A DNA stretch of 64,000 nucleotides. Source: SAR324 cluster bacterium. GTDB taxonomy: Bacteria; SAR324; XYD2-FULL-50-16. Location of the stretch: assembly GCA_028282885.1 (NCBI GenBank), contig JANQGX010000004.1, positions 22,837 through 86,836 of the forward strand, read 5' to 3'. The notes under the pieces were generated by a model, which did no database searches, had not been told where the DNA came from, and saw only the letters and a list, made by a program, of their open reading frames with translations. Below are positions 55,970-64,000 of this stretch, in pieces. The position numbers and the translations under genes are program-made. Position 1 is the first letter of the stretch, and each line of letters begins with the position of its first letter.

Positions 55970-56383
55970 TTAAATCTTGGGTCGATTTCTCTTTTCCTCT
56001 TCAAACTGGTAGATCCTTTCGATTTTCGCCATCAGGGTTTTTACATTCCAGGGCTTTTGCATATAGTTGTTAACACCGGCCCGGATTGCGGTCATGATTT
56101 CATCCTGACTCTCTTCCGCGGTTACCAGTAGAAAGGGTATTTGTCTGGTTTCCTCTTTTTCCCGCATTTTCTTTAACAACTCGATTCCCGATATTTCCGG
56201 CATGTTCATATCAGCAATCACCAGATTAAATGTTTGTTCGTTTAATTTTTCCAGGGCAGTTGAACCATCGTCGGCCAGGGTCACATTCGGAAATCCTAGA
56301 TTTTTGAGTATTTTTTTTGCTACTGATCTGATGAGCATTGAATCATCGACGACCAGTATGTTCATCTCCTTGTCAATTTCCAT
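55970..56383 (-). CDS. CheY-like response regulator
   Basis: The 137-residue single-domain receiver has the acidic pair DD at 13-14, the phospho-acceptor Asp in ADMNMP (D58), the switch Thr in LLVTAEES and the Lys in QKPWN. A short basic tail follows. It starts 34 bases after the CheA-like kinase stop on the same strand, so it is the probable phospho-acceptor of that kinase. Confidence 0.9.
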   Translation of the reverse strand: MEIDKEMNILVVDDSMLIRSVAKKILKNLGFPNVTLADDGSTALEKLNEQTFNLVIADMNMPEISGIELLKKMREKEETRQIPFLLVTAEESQDEIMTAIRAGVNNYMQKPWNVKTLMAKIERIYQFEEEKRNRPKI

Positions 56384-56417
56384 TTGTAACCTGCTTTATT
56401 TTATGCAAAAGAACAAC

Positions 56418-58520
56418 TCAATTTGTGTTTATCGGGATGTTGACTGAAAAGGTACTTCCTTTACCTGTCTCACTTGTCATACGAATTGTCCCGCCTATCT
56501 CATCAAGCGTCTCTTTGACGGAATCGAGACCAACCCCTCTTCCGGAAATCTGTGTCACCGACTTCCGTGAAGAAAAGCCCTTTAAAAACAGAATCTTCCA
56601 TATCTCCTGAGAAGAAATGAGTTTTTCAACCTCCTGCTGATCCAGGGCAGGGTTTTCTTTGGCTGCCAGAATAATTCTGCTGTTATCCAATCCTCCGCCA
56701 TCATCCCTGATCACCAGTTTTAAAATTTTGCTCTCTTCCCAAACTTTGATACTGATAATTCCTGTTTCATGCTTTCCGGCTTTCTTCCTTTCTGCAGGAA
56801 ATTCAATGCCATGATCCACACTGTTGCGATAAAGATGTCCCATTTCAACGTTTAAACGATGAGCCAGGTTTTTGTTAATTTTCAGATCATCGGGAATGTC
56901 GGCTTGGAAATCAATCTTTTTCTCAAGATTATCTGCTAAACTACTAATATCCTTGCTCCAATTATCAACAATCCTTTCCGCGGATACCATGGTCTTCTCC
57001 TGCACCAGCAGCCTGACGGTATCGTGCTCTTCGGCATTGACTGCATTGAACAGTTGATCAAACTCGTCCTGACTGTAGTTGATCCCTTGTAGAATGCGAA
57101 TGATTTCCTTCCCCAGGGAGTCTTTTATGGAGACAGCATATTGAAACTCCTTTTTGAAGGATTTTAACATCTGTTTAAAGGCATCAACATCGATCTCTTC
57201 GTTCAATACGTTTTGAACAAAGCTTTCTGTTTTGTGTATCTCGGATTTTAACTGCTCCAGCTCATATTGACCGCAAAGCCCTTTGGCGCTGTGAAGGGAT
57301 CGCATAAGACCTGCCACATTCTCCTCTTCTCCCTTTGCCTGTCCGGAACTAAACCGGTCGAAGAATGATTGCGCCTGTCCCAAAGCGGCTTCTATATCTT
57401 CCAGCATTTGGAAATAGCCGCCGATATTAGCATGCATGGCATCGATTATTCGTTTTTCCTGCTCCTCTTTCTTTGCAATAAACCGTTCCGAAGTCAGATC
57501 TTCAAGTCTGACAAAAAGCGATTGCACATGCCCCTGGCGATCCTGAACGAAAAAATAGTCCAATTTAATGATCCGTTCATTGATTGTCACTTCATTCGGC
57601 AGCATGCTGATAATCATTTCCGGATCAAACAGGTTTCCACTGAATAGCATCTGCAGAGCCCGGTAGTAATTTCTCAATGCGTCCCTGTCTTTACCAAAAA
57701 TCATATCGGCAAAAGGGACACCTGCCAGCGATTTTCTATCCAGGTAATCCTCAACAAGGGCATTATAGAACTGCCCGATCTCTCCTGCCTGATTAATACA
57801 GAGCAGTCCGATTCCCATGTTCTCCAGCATATCGCGGGTCAAACGCAATTGTTCCATAGTGCTGACCCGCTCTTTTCTCAGGAAATCCATTGTCTCCCTC
57901 AGTTCCCCCATTACGCACTGGATGATTGATTGTGCACAGGAAGGCAACAGGCTAATCAGATCGACAAAACTATCTCCCTTAATGTAGAAAATCCGACTTT
58001 TTGCAGTCAGGCCGACGGAAATACGATCGATCTCGTCACCTGCAACACATTTGGGAATCTCATCCTCTTCAAGTTGTGAATCTCTAAGGGTAAAACAATC
58101 CATACCGCAAATGACAGTTTTACCATCTATAATGTAGACGCCATTTTTATCTTCAAAAGGCTGAAAAAAAGGTTCGCCTACCGGAGGAAACATCTCCTGC
58201 AACTGGGTTGCCAGGACCGACAGCTCATGTTCCGGCTGATCATGAAAAAGTTCGGTTTTTCTGAGTTCGCTGATGATGACTTGAACAGCTTCCTCCTCCT
58301 CGGAAAGAAAAAGGGATGCATCCTGATCCTCTGCCAGTTGTCTGATTTGATCCAACCTTTCTATCAGCCCAACCTTATCTTCAGGATTTACCAATGAAAG
58401 CAGCAGTTTTTCACTGGTATCCAGATATTTACGTGCAAGCAATCTCCTCGATTCTATTGGTATGTGGTCAAATTTGTTTTCCTCATCGGGAAAAGGATCA
58501 TCAACAAAAAAATCCGTCAT
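56418..58520 (-). CDS. CheA-like histidine kinase with PAS and cNMP-like domains, no CheW domain
   Basis: ATG 58520 has GAGGAG upstream; a TTG at 58532 is in frame but lies before that site. The 700-residue protein has a degenerate cyclic-nucleotide-binding-like region (about 90-215), a PAS domain (about 235-360), an Hpt segment with LHSAKGLCGQYELEQL, and a CheA-type ATPase with HLYRNSVDHGIE, IRDDGGGLD and GRGVGLDSVKETLDEIGG. It ends right after the ATPase, so the CheW-binding P5 domain is missing. The kinase would therefore work away from chemoreceptor arrays, on a cytosolic signal, with the downstream CheY. Confidence 0.85.
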   Translation of the reverse strand: MTDFFVDDPFPDEENKFDHIPIESRRLLARKYLDTSEKLLLSLVNPEDKVGLIERLDQIRQLAEDQDASLFLSEEEEAVQVIISELRKTELFHDQPEHELSVLATQLQEMFPPVGEPFFQPFEDKNGVYIIDGKTVICGMDCFTLRDSQLEEDEIPKCVAGDEIDRISVGLTAKSRIFYIKGDSFVDLISLLPSCAQSIIQCVMGELRETMDFLRKERVSTMEQLRLTRDMLENMGIGLLCINQAGEIGQFYNALVEDYLDRKSLAGVPFADMIFGKDRDALRNYYRALQMLFSGNLFDPEMIISMLPNEVTINERIIKLDYFFVQDRQGHVQSLFVRLEDLTSERFIAKKEEQEKRIIDAMHANIGGYFQMLEDIEAALGQAQSFFDRFSSGQAKGEEENVAGLMRSLHSAKGLCGQYELEQLKSEIHKTESFVQNVLNEEIDVDAFKQMLKSFKKEFQYAVSIKDSLGKEIIRILQGINYSQDEFDQLFNAVNAEEHDTVRLLVQEKTMVSAERIVDNWSKDISSLADNLEKKIDFQADIPDDLKINKNLAHRLNVEMGHLYRNSVDHGIEFPAERKKAGKHETGIISIKVWEESKILKLVIRDDGGGLDNSRIILAAKENPALDQQEVEKLISSQEIWKILFLKGFSSRKSVTQISGRGVGLDSVKETLDEIGGTIRMTSETGKGSTFSVNIPINTN

Positions 58521-58910
58521 TTTTCTCCTCAAGATCCGTCATCAGCAGATTTATGGGGGTTTTTCACTTTGCGCCTGTATCGTACCACGACATTGTTTTT
58601 ATTTAAAGACACTTTTTTTTATTCAAGCGAGACAGAACTCCAAAACTGAAACAAAAATGGATGTGTGGAAAAAGATCAGAAGAATCTCTTAACCACGTCC
58701 GGAAATCCAGCTGCCGGGATCGAGATCATTAGTGTCTCTGTTCAATGTCAGTTTAGCGCCTTTGTTATTGAGCTGATGCCAATTACTCTGAAGGCTTGGA
58801 TCAAAATCACCCTCTTTTTTCCCGTAATTGCATTTTCCGGATTAGGTAGATTTGATATAAATAATAAACCGGCTGTAAAAATCCTTAGAAACCAAAAACT
58901 GAAATTAGAA
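58521..58910. other. Divergent spacer before the B3/B4 gene
   Basis: The B3/B4 frame stays open back to 58665, but the added 82 residues have no family character and the region includes a hydrophobic low-quality stretch, so I treat it as non-coding. It should hold promoters for the kinase (minus) and B3/B4 gene (plus). No clear element was found. Confidence 0.3.
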
Positions 58911-59609
58911 ATGAGAAAGATTATCATCGAGGACGCTTTATTCGACCTTTTCCCGGAGTTTTGCCGTTGCCTGGTCATTGTGAAATCCATTGAAAATCAT
59001 GAAGAGAACCCGGAAGTGGATGATCTTTTCCGGGCACGTCTTGAAAAAAGCGCGCAATCCATTCAAATAGACGATCCGCGCCTTGAGGCTTGGAATCAGG
59101 CGCACCGTCAGTTTGAATCGAATCCGAACAAATACCCGCCTTCCATCAAGTCACTTGTGAAGAGGGTCTTGAAAAGTCCCGATCTTCCTTTTATTAACTC
59201 GGTGGTTGCCTTGTTTAATTACATTTCTCTGAAATACTGCCTGCCGTGTGGCGGTGATGATCTGGCTGCTATCGAAGGGAATCTCGTTCTCGGGATTGCC
59301 AGGGGTGATGAGAGTTTTCGCGGCCTTGGCGCAACAAAAACCGAAACACCCAAGCCTGGAGAGGTTATCTACTACGACAGTGCCAACAAAAATGTGATGT
59401 GTCGTCGCTGGAATTGGCGAAACGGAGATGATACTAAAATAACCGCAACCAGTCAGGGTATTGTGATTAACATCGATTGTCTCCCTCCCATACCAAGTGA
59501 TACGGGTTTTGAGGCAAGGGACGAGTTGGCTGACCTGTTGACAAAGCATTGTTCTGCCAACCTGAGAGTCGATTATCTTGACTATCAAAACCGTGAAACT
59601 GAGTTTTAA
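58911..59609 (+). CDS. B3/B4 domain protein (PheRS-beta-like tRNA-editing fold)
   Basis: From ATG 58911 the protein has 232 residues. It matches the free-standing B3/B4 domain: RLEAWNQAHRQFESNPNKYPPSIKSLVKRV, then NSVVALFNYISLKYCLPCGGDDLAAI and PKPGEVIYYDSANKNVMCRRWNWRNGDDTKIT. In PheRS beta this fold edits mischarged tRNA; stand-alone members are of uncertain role, possibly amino-acid or tRNA related. The start lacks a good ribosome site. Confidence 0.75.
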   Translation: MRKIIIEDALFDLFPEFCRCLVIVKSIENHEENPEVDDLFRARLEKSAQSIQIDDPRLEAWNQAHRQFESNPNKYPPSIKSLVKRVLKSPDLPFINSVVALFNYISLKYCLPCGGDDLAAIEGNLVLGIARGDESFRGLGATKTETPKPGEVIYYDSANKNVMCRRWNWRNGDDTKITATSQGIVINIDCLPPIPSDTGFEARDELADLLTKHCSANLRVDYLDYQNRETEF

Positions 59610-59686
59610 ACTAATAAGTTCGTCCTTACTTCTATCTGACAAAGGAGGGGCATCAGTCCAGGAAGGAATTGACTTCAATCGGGGAG

Positions 59687-60655
59687 ATGACTAAAATCAG
59701 GGCAGATTGCCCATCAAAAATTCAAATCGTCGCTTTCCGATTGGAGATGAAAAAGAAAGAGTGGATTCATTCCAGCCAGATACCCTTCGTTGAACTAGAT
59801 CTGCAGGATTCCGCCTCATTCCACATCAAGAAAATTCAGGAAAACATCGATATCGAGGAGGATGAAGAGTCTTCCCATCGGCACACGTACAATGAGATCT
59901 TCTGGATCCGTTCGGGTTCCGGTACACAAACAATTGACGACCAACAACTTGAGATATCACCCGGAACCTTTTACATGGTCGCCCAGGGGCAGGTGCATAA
60001 ATTCATTGAAGGACGCACCCTGGATGGTTTGATTATTCAATTTGGCAGTGACTTTATCCTCAATCAATCCGACAACCAGACCTGGACTTCACAGACCTTT
60101 CTCTTTGGCTGTATAACGAACGAGAGCAGGATTGCTATCCAAAAATCCGATATGGCGGATTTTGAAGCTCTGATTGAACAGATGCGGAAGGAATATGAAG
60201 CAAGGGCAGAGTTTGGTCAAATCCAGATTTTACGTCACCTTTTAAATGTACTGTTAATTAAGCTGCAAAGAAACCTCAAGGAGCAGTATAACGAGAACAG
60301 CCTCTACTCAAATCAGTACAACACCCTGCAGAATTTCCTGCAGCTTCTTGATACGGATTTCAAAAAGAGACACCAAGTCAATGAATATACGGAAGTCTTG
60401 TCTATCTCCCCTCGGCAGCTAACCGATGTTACCAAAACCATGTTGGGAAAAACAGCCAAAGAGGTTATTCTGGAACGCCTGATCATGGAGGCAAAACGCT
60501 ATCTACATTATTCAGGATTATCGATTAAAGAGATAGCCTATGACCTGGGATTTGAAGATCCCTCCTATTTCAGCAAACAATTCAAACTTTCCACCTCTCA
60601 ATCACCTCTGGACTATCGTAAGGCGGCGCGTCGCAATTGGGAAGAAGGCAAGTAG
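59687..60655 (+). CDS. AraC-family transcriptional regulator
   Basis: The protein has about 322 residues from ATG 59687; ATG 59747 is equally possible and TTG 59669 less so. An N-terminal cupin (SSHRHTYNEIFWIRSGSGTQTID near 65-90) binds the ligand, and two HTH units follow in the last 100 residues, with YLHYSGLSIKEIAYDLGFEDPSYFSKQFK as the second. It is convergent with the SDR gene and three bases from it; the target is probably the SDR or the dehydrogenase genes nearby. Confidence 0.88.
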   Translation: MTKIRADCPSKIQIVAFRLEMKKKEWIHSSQIPFVELDLQDSASFHIKKIQENIDIEEDEESSHRHTYNEIFWIRSGSGTQTIDDQQLEISPGTFYMVAQGQVHKFIEGRTLDGLIIQFGSDFILNQSDNQTWTSQTFLFGCITNESRIAIQKSDMADFEALIEQMRKEYEARAEFGQIQILRHLLNVLLIKLQRNLKEQYNENSLYSNQYNTLQNFLQLLDTDFKKRHQVNEYTEVLSISPRQLTDVTKTMLGKTAKEVILERLIMEAKRYLHYSGLSIKEIAYDLGFEDPSYFSKQFKLSTSQSPLDYRKAARRNWEEGK

Positions 60656-60658
60656 GTA

Positions 60659-61435
60659 TTAAGCAAGTCCTCCGCCATCGACCAAAACACTGGTTCCGGT
60701 TATCCAGGCTGACAGATCGCTTGCCAGAAACAGAACTGTTTTTGCGACATCCAATGGCTCACCAACCCGATTCAAAGGCCGATCAGCCGCCTCTTTCATA
60801 AATTCATCCTCATCCGCACCCAGTTGGGCTGCCTCATCTCTAAGCAGCGGGGTATCAATATCACCGGGACAGACCGAATTGACCCTGATACCGTTTTTTC
60901 CGTGATCAATGGCCATGGCTCGGGTCATATTAACAATCCCACCCTTGGCAGCACAATATGCGGCAGCGTCATCACCACCTTTCAATCCCCATCCGGAACC
61001 TGTATTGACAATACTGCCACCTCCCGAGCCTGCCATTACGGGTATAACATATTTGGAAAGCAGGTAAGCCCCTTTCAAACTGACATCCAACACCAGATCC
61101 CAATCCGACTCTGCCAGATCAACCACCGACTTTCTTTTGATTACACCGGCATTATTGAATAGAATATGAATTGCGCCAAACTCGGCAAAAACTTTCGCTG
61201 CCGCCTTCTCGCAATCACCTGCGCAAGTAACGTCACAATGACAATAAACGGCTTTACCTCCTTTTTCGATAATATTCCGAGCCTCCTCTTCACCTTTTGC
61301 ATCATTGACGTCCAGCAGCGCAACATTGATGCCCACTTCAGCAAACAGTTGGGCTGTCGCCAGCCCGATTCCGGATGAGGCGCCGGTAATAACCGCTGTT
61401 TTTCCTGTTACATTCAACAACCCTTTTTCCAGCAT
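60659..61435 (-). CDS. Short-chain dehydrogenase/reductase
   Basis: The 258-residue classical SDR has TGASSGIG at 17-24 for NAD(P), NNAG near 94, a catalytic Ser in NTGSGWG, and YCAAK as the Tyr-x-x-x-Lys pair. The C-terminal WITGTSVLVDGGGLA is typical. The substrate is a hydroxy/keto compound of unknown identity; relatives are sugar alcohol or 3-ketoacyl reductases. It lies next to an AraC regulator and a hydroxyacid dehydrogenase gene. Confidence 0.9.
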   Translation of the reverse strand: MLEKGLLNVTGKTAVITGASSGIGLATAQLFAEVGINVALLDVNDAKGEEEARNIIEKGGKAVYCHCDVTCAGDCEKAAAKVFAEFGAIHILFNNAGVIKRKSVVDLAESDWDLVLDVSLKGAYLLSKYVIPVMAGSGGGSIVNTGSGWGLKGGDDAAAYCAAKGGIVNMTRAMAIDHGKNGIRVNSVCPGDIDTPLLRDEAAQLGADEDEFMKEAADRPLNRVGEPLDVAKTVLFLASDLSAWITGTSVLVDGGGLA

Positions 61436-61660
61436 TGTTTTCCCTTATTTAATATTCCACTCTTTTGCGAATCTTCTCTTCGATCACCTCACTTTTATAG
61501 CTTTCTTTGATCAAAAATTCTTGCAAATTTCTATGGTTTGAGAACCCCCTGCAGCAGAATTTTCGGGCTGAACATCTGAAAATCTCTCTTTCCCTTGTCC
61601 ATCATAAATGTTAGTTTATGCTGACGCCCAATAACCACAAACTCAATCGAGTAGACTGTA

Positions 61661-62677
61661 ATGACAAAGGTCTTATTCCTGTTCGAGCCGCGAGAAGAAC
61701 TGAAAACATACCTAAATCAAGGTATCGGCAACCTTGAGAATATGCACTTGGTGTACCCCACCGGAGAACAGCTCAAAACCGGGGACATACCTGGGTTGGG
61801 AGAATCAGATATTATTATCGGCTGGAGACCGACAATAGAGCTGCTTCAGAAAGCCGAAAAGCTTTCCCTGTTTATCAATCCGGGAGCAGGGGTTCAGCAT
61901 TTAATCGACATGTTCAGGGAAATCACTAAAGAAAGAAAAATCACTCTCGTGAATGGTCACGGCAACTCCTATTTTACCGCTCAACACGGGGTTGCTCTTC
62001 TGCTCACTCTCAGCAATAAAATCATCCCCCATCATCAATGGCTTCATGACGGTAAATGGAGGACCGGCGATGATGACGCCATTTCCCTTCCTCTACGCCA
62101 TCGAAAAATAGGTCTTCTGGGATACGGAAACATCAATCGAAAAGTGCATCTCTTTCTTGGCGGATTTGATCCGGAATTCCATGTACTCAGAGCCAATCCG
62201 GTGCGGGACGAGACAGAGGATGCCGAACCTTATCACTTATACTCCCCCGATCAATTGGATAATTTCCTGACTGCTGTTGATACCCTGATTATAGCTGTAC
62301 CTCTTACCCGACATACGGAAAACCTGGTGCAGGCAAGACACCTTGAACTGCTTGGAAAAGATGGACTGCTGATAAATATTGGCAGGGGGGCAGTCATCAA
62401 TGAGAAGGATTTGTACCAGGCCTTAAATACCGGAACCATTGCCGGTGCCGCTATTGATGTCTGGTATGACGCCGAACCGGATCCTGATGAAGATGGCAGG
62501 AAGTATCCATATCATTTCCCTTTTCACGAGCTCGATAATATTGTCCTTTCACCACACAGGGCGGCTTCTCCCTTTAGTGATCTAAAACGATGGGATGAGG
62601 TGGTAGAAAATATCACCCGCTTCAACAGGGGAGAAAAGAAACTCATCAACGAGGTCGATCTGGACAAGGGATATTAG
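61661..62677 (+). CDS. D-2-hydroxyacid dehydrogenase family protein
   Basis: The 338-residue protein belongs to the phosphoglycerate/hydroxypyruvate/glyoxylate reductase superfamily. The NAD-binding part is KIGLLGYGNINRKV near 147-160, the catalytic Arg is in INIGRGAVINEKDL near 245-258, and the catalytic His in LSPHRAAS near 304. Glu of the relay is in the DVWYDAEPD stretch. Substrate: a 2-keto/2-hydroxy acid, not determined. Confidence 0.88.
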   Translation: MTKVLFLFEPREELKTYLNQGIGNLENMHLVYPTGEQLKTGDIPGLGESDIIIGWRPTIELLQKAEKLSLFINPGAGVQHLIDMFREITKERKITLVNGHGNSYFTAQHGVALLLTLSNKIIPHHQWLHDGKWRTGDDDAISLPLRHRKIGLLGYGNINRKVHLFLGGFDPEFHVLRANPVRDETEDAEPYHLYSPDQLDNFLTAVDTLIIAVPLTRHTENLVQARHLELLGKDGLLINIGRGAVINEKDLYQALNTGTIAGAAIDVWYDAEPDPDEDGRKYPYHFPFHELDNIVLSPHRAASPFSDLKRWDEVVENITRFNRGEKKLINEVDLDKGY

Positions 62678-62747
62678 TGAACTGCATCAAGCGAGTTGGC
62701 AAAGGAGATCAAAACTCATGACATTCAGAAATCATTTGCCACCACTA

Positions 62748-64000
62748 GTGTCCCGTTTAGTAGTCAAATAAAGTCAGTTGGTTACCGAGATCGGGACTTG
62801 GATTGTTGTAACTCTCATTTTTAACCAACTGATAAATTGGAACTTTCTCGAAAATCGTCACACTGAAAATCTGTAAAATATTGTAGAGGGAATTTGGGAT
62901 GTCGAGCCGCTTTTTCAGTATCGCAACGACGACATAGACACAAATTCCAATCCATATTTGAGTTTTCACAGCATTAAATGAAGTTCCATAGAATTGCTTG
63001 ATTCTCAAATGCTGTTTAATCCATTTGAAAAACAGTTCAACTTTCCATCTGTTCTTGTATAACTCAGCAATCAAGGAGGCTGAGATATTGAAATTGTTTG
63101 TCAGAAAGACCAGATGTTTTTCGGTTTCTGAATCAAAAATCTTAATCCGGCGTAGCTTCTCCGGATAGTTTTGTTTTGCGTAAAAGCCCTCCAGTACGCC
63201 AGTCTGGTCGGCTCTAATAATCGTATCCGTTGTCGGATCGATCGGATTTGAATACTGGCGCTTGAATTTCAGGTTCTTTTTCGCCCGGATAACAAAGTAG
63301 CAATAACCTTTGTGAATGTTATGGAGCCTTTTGAAATCCAGATATCCGCGATCCATGAGATAAAACGATCCGGGTTCGAAGATCAGATGATCCAGTATCC
63401 GAACCTCATGAACGGAGCCTTCTGTAATCTCAATGAAGGATGGAATAGAACCTTTCAGATCCAGCAATGTGTGTATTTTGATGGCACCTTTTGCTTTCCT
63501 GAACGTCGCCCAGGGAAACATCGATAAGCATAGATCTATCGTTGTTGCATCTAGGGCGTAAACAGTACTATTCAGTTCTTCAGAGAACGGAGAGTCATGC
63601 TGATATAGCTCTCTGGCTTGTTCGATAAGGATCTGAGCAAATTCAAAGTAGATTCGCCAATCTTTCTTCTGATTTGCTCTGGCTATGTTATTTCGGGATG
63701 GTTTCCCTTTGATGCCCATGTGGTAGAGCTTCTGAGGTTGTGCGAGAAGACAGGCCTCGATATCCCTCAGGCTGCTACGATATGTCAACTGGGCGAAAGT
63801 CATGCAAAGAAATTGATCCCACGTTTTGAAGCGTCGAGTGTTATGGTCCCCGTTATATTTTTGAACCAGTTTATTGAAATAGTACTTCGGGTACAGATCT
63901 ACAATTTGAGAAAAGACGCTTTTGCCAGGATTCATTGAGTTCCCAATGGTCAAATTGAAAACTACAATGGATGCTGGCTGAAATTTCAAATCGAAAAATA
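62748..64000 (-). mobile_element. IS4-family insertion sequence, left end to window edge
   Basis: The element's 3' end is marked by GTGTCCCGTTT (62748-62758), the kind of terminal inverted repeat found in this IS4-type group, immediately downstream of the transposase stop. The other end lies beyond or near base 64000 and its repeat is not seen here. No target duplication can be judged from one side. Confidence 0.65.
62757..63935 (-). CDS. IS4-family transposase (DDE)
   Basis: ATG 63935 has TTGGGAAC just upstream and gives 392 residues; the reading from 63989 adds 18 residues. The DDE catalytic set is visible: ALDATTIDL (first Asp), LMDRGYLDF (second Asp) and the YREK signature YKNRWKVELFFKWIK (Y-2-R-3-E-6-K). 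An N-terminal domain of unknown type (SLRDIEACLLAQPQKLYHMGI) is typical of this IS4 group. The gene appears intact, so the element could be active. Confidence 0.88.
   Translation of the reverse strand: MNPGKSVFSQIVDLYPKYYFNKLVQKYNGDHNTRRFKTWDQFLCMTFAQLTYRSSLRDIEACLLAQPQKLYHMGIKGKPSRNNIARANQKKDWRIYFEFAQILIEQARELYQHDSPFSEELNSTVYALDATTIDLCLSMFPWATFRKAKGAIKIHTLLDLKGSIPSFIEITEGSVHEVRILDHLIFEPGSFYLMDRGYLDFKRLHNIHKGYCYFVIRAKKNLKFKRQYSNPIDPTTDTIIRADQTGVLEGFYAKQNYPEKLRRIKIFDSETEKHLVFLTNNFNISASLIAELYKNRWKVELFFKWIKQHLRIKQFYGTSFNAVKTQIWIGICVYVVVAILKKRLDIPNSLYNILQIFSVTIFEKVPIYQLVKNESYNNPSPDLGNQLTLFDY

Noticed and set aside
1..64000. CRISPR arrays, tRNA and rRNA genes
   Set aside because: No regularly spaced direct repeats and no tRNA- or rRNA-like sequence were recognised on reading either strand; a dedicated scan could still find one that I missed.

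Overview
The window looks like a stretch of chromosome from a Gram-negative bacterium of moderate GC, judged by eye. The envelope logic is clear: lipoproteins, an LpxL-type acyltransferase, a Tat-exported oxidase, an RND-like MMPL exporter and diaminopimelate decarboxylase. Acyl-CoA metabolism, flavin/Fe-S oxidoreductases, chemotaxis parts and an IS4-type transposase would fit a deltaproteobacterium-like lineage (Desulfobacterota or relatives), but no marker gene here fixes the taxonomy. I saw no rRNA, tRNA or CRISPR array.

Bases 1-15751 are one end of a co-directional lipid/pigment cluster of aryl-polyene or flexirubin character. It holds a cut-off lipoprotein, a single-chain fatty acid kinase (FakA-type plus FakB/DegV), a family 2 glycosyltransferase, an MMPL exporter fused to a methyltransferase, an LpxL-like acyltransferase, PlsC, PlsY, an AMP-forming acyl ligase, a B12-type radical SAM protein, a FabZ-like hot-dog protein, a membrane/PlsC/methyltransferase fusion and a phytoene-desaturase-like flavoprotein. 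Several genes overlap by 4-8 bases. Ketosynthase and carrier-protein genes are not in the window and may lie upstream of base 1. A fatty acid kinase beside PlsY suggests that an unusual acyl chain goes to a glycerolipid through acyl-phosphate.

Bases 15752-19500 are an AT-rich, all-minus insert (rhomboid-like protein, GNAT acetyltransferase, GNAT remnant, amidohydrolase lipoprotein) with palindromic spacers, probably acquired by transfer. Bases 19968-29704 carry a two-module leucine-rich-repeat protein, DDAH-type amidinohydrolase, a second acyltransferase, a TerB-like protein, TrmH, LysA, a Tat-exported amino acid/amine oxidase with a TetR regulator that seems to start at a non-AUG codon, and an Lrp regulator. 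The Lrp gene is divergent from a LysE exporter (29912-30538) that is preceded by an overlapping 22-codon leader ORF.

Bases 30672-39220 hold a PAS sensor, a TetR gene divergent from a three-gene flavin redox operon (nitronate-monooxygenase-like, RetSat/CrtI-like, ferredoxin-type reductase), a ferredoxin-nitroreductase, a GNAT and a cysteine-rich protein. Bases 39221-41315 contain a notable control region, with a 38-bp perfect palindrome, a near-consensus promoter and repeated TTAACCGG-type boxes, ahead of a small ORF and an ArsR-type regulator.

Bases 41415-53185 hold an acyl-CoA dehydrogenase, a GH38-like protein, a MaoC hydratase, a complete Dpp/Opp-type ABC importer whose binding-protein gene is separated by a terminator, and a ThuA-like protein. 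Bases 53582-58520 are chemotaxis-like (MCP, CheY, CheA-like kinase without CheW domain). The right end carries a B3/B4 protein, an AraC regulator, an SDR, a D-2-hydroxyacid dehydrogenase and an IS4-family element that runs to the window edge.
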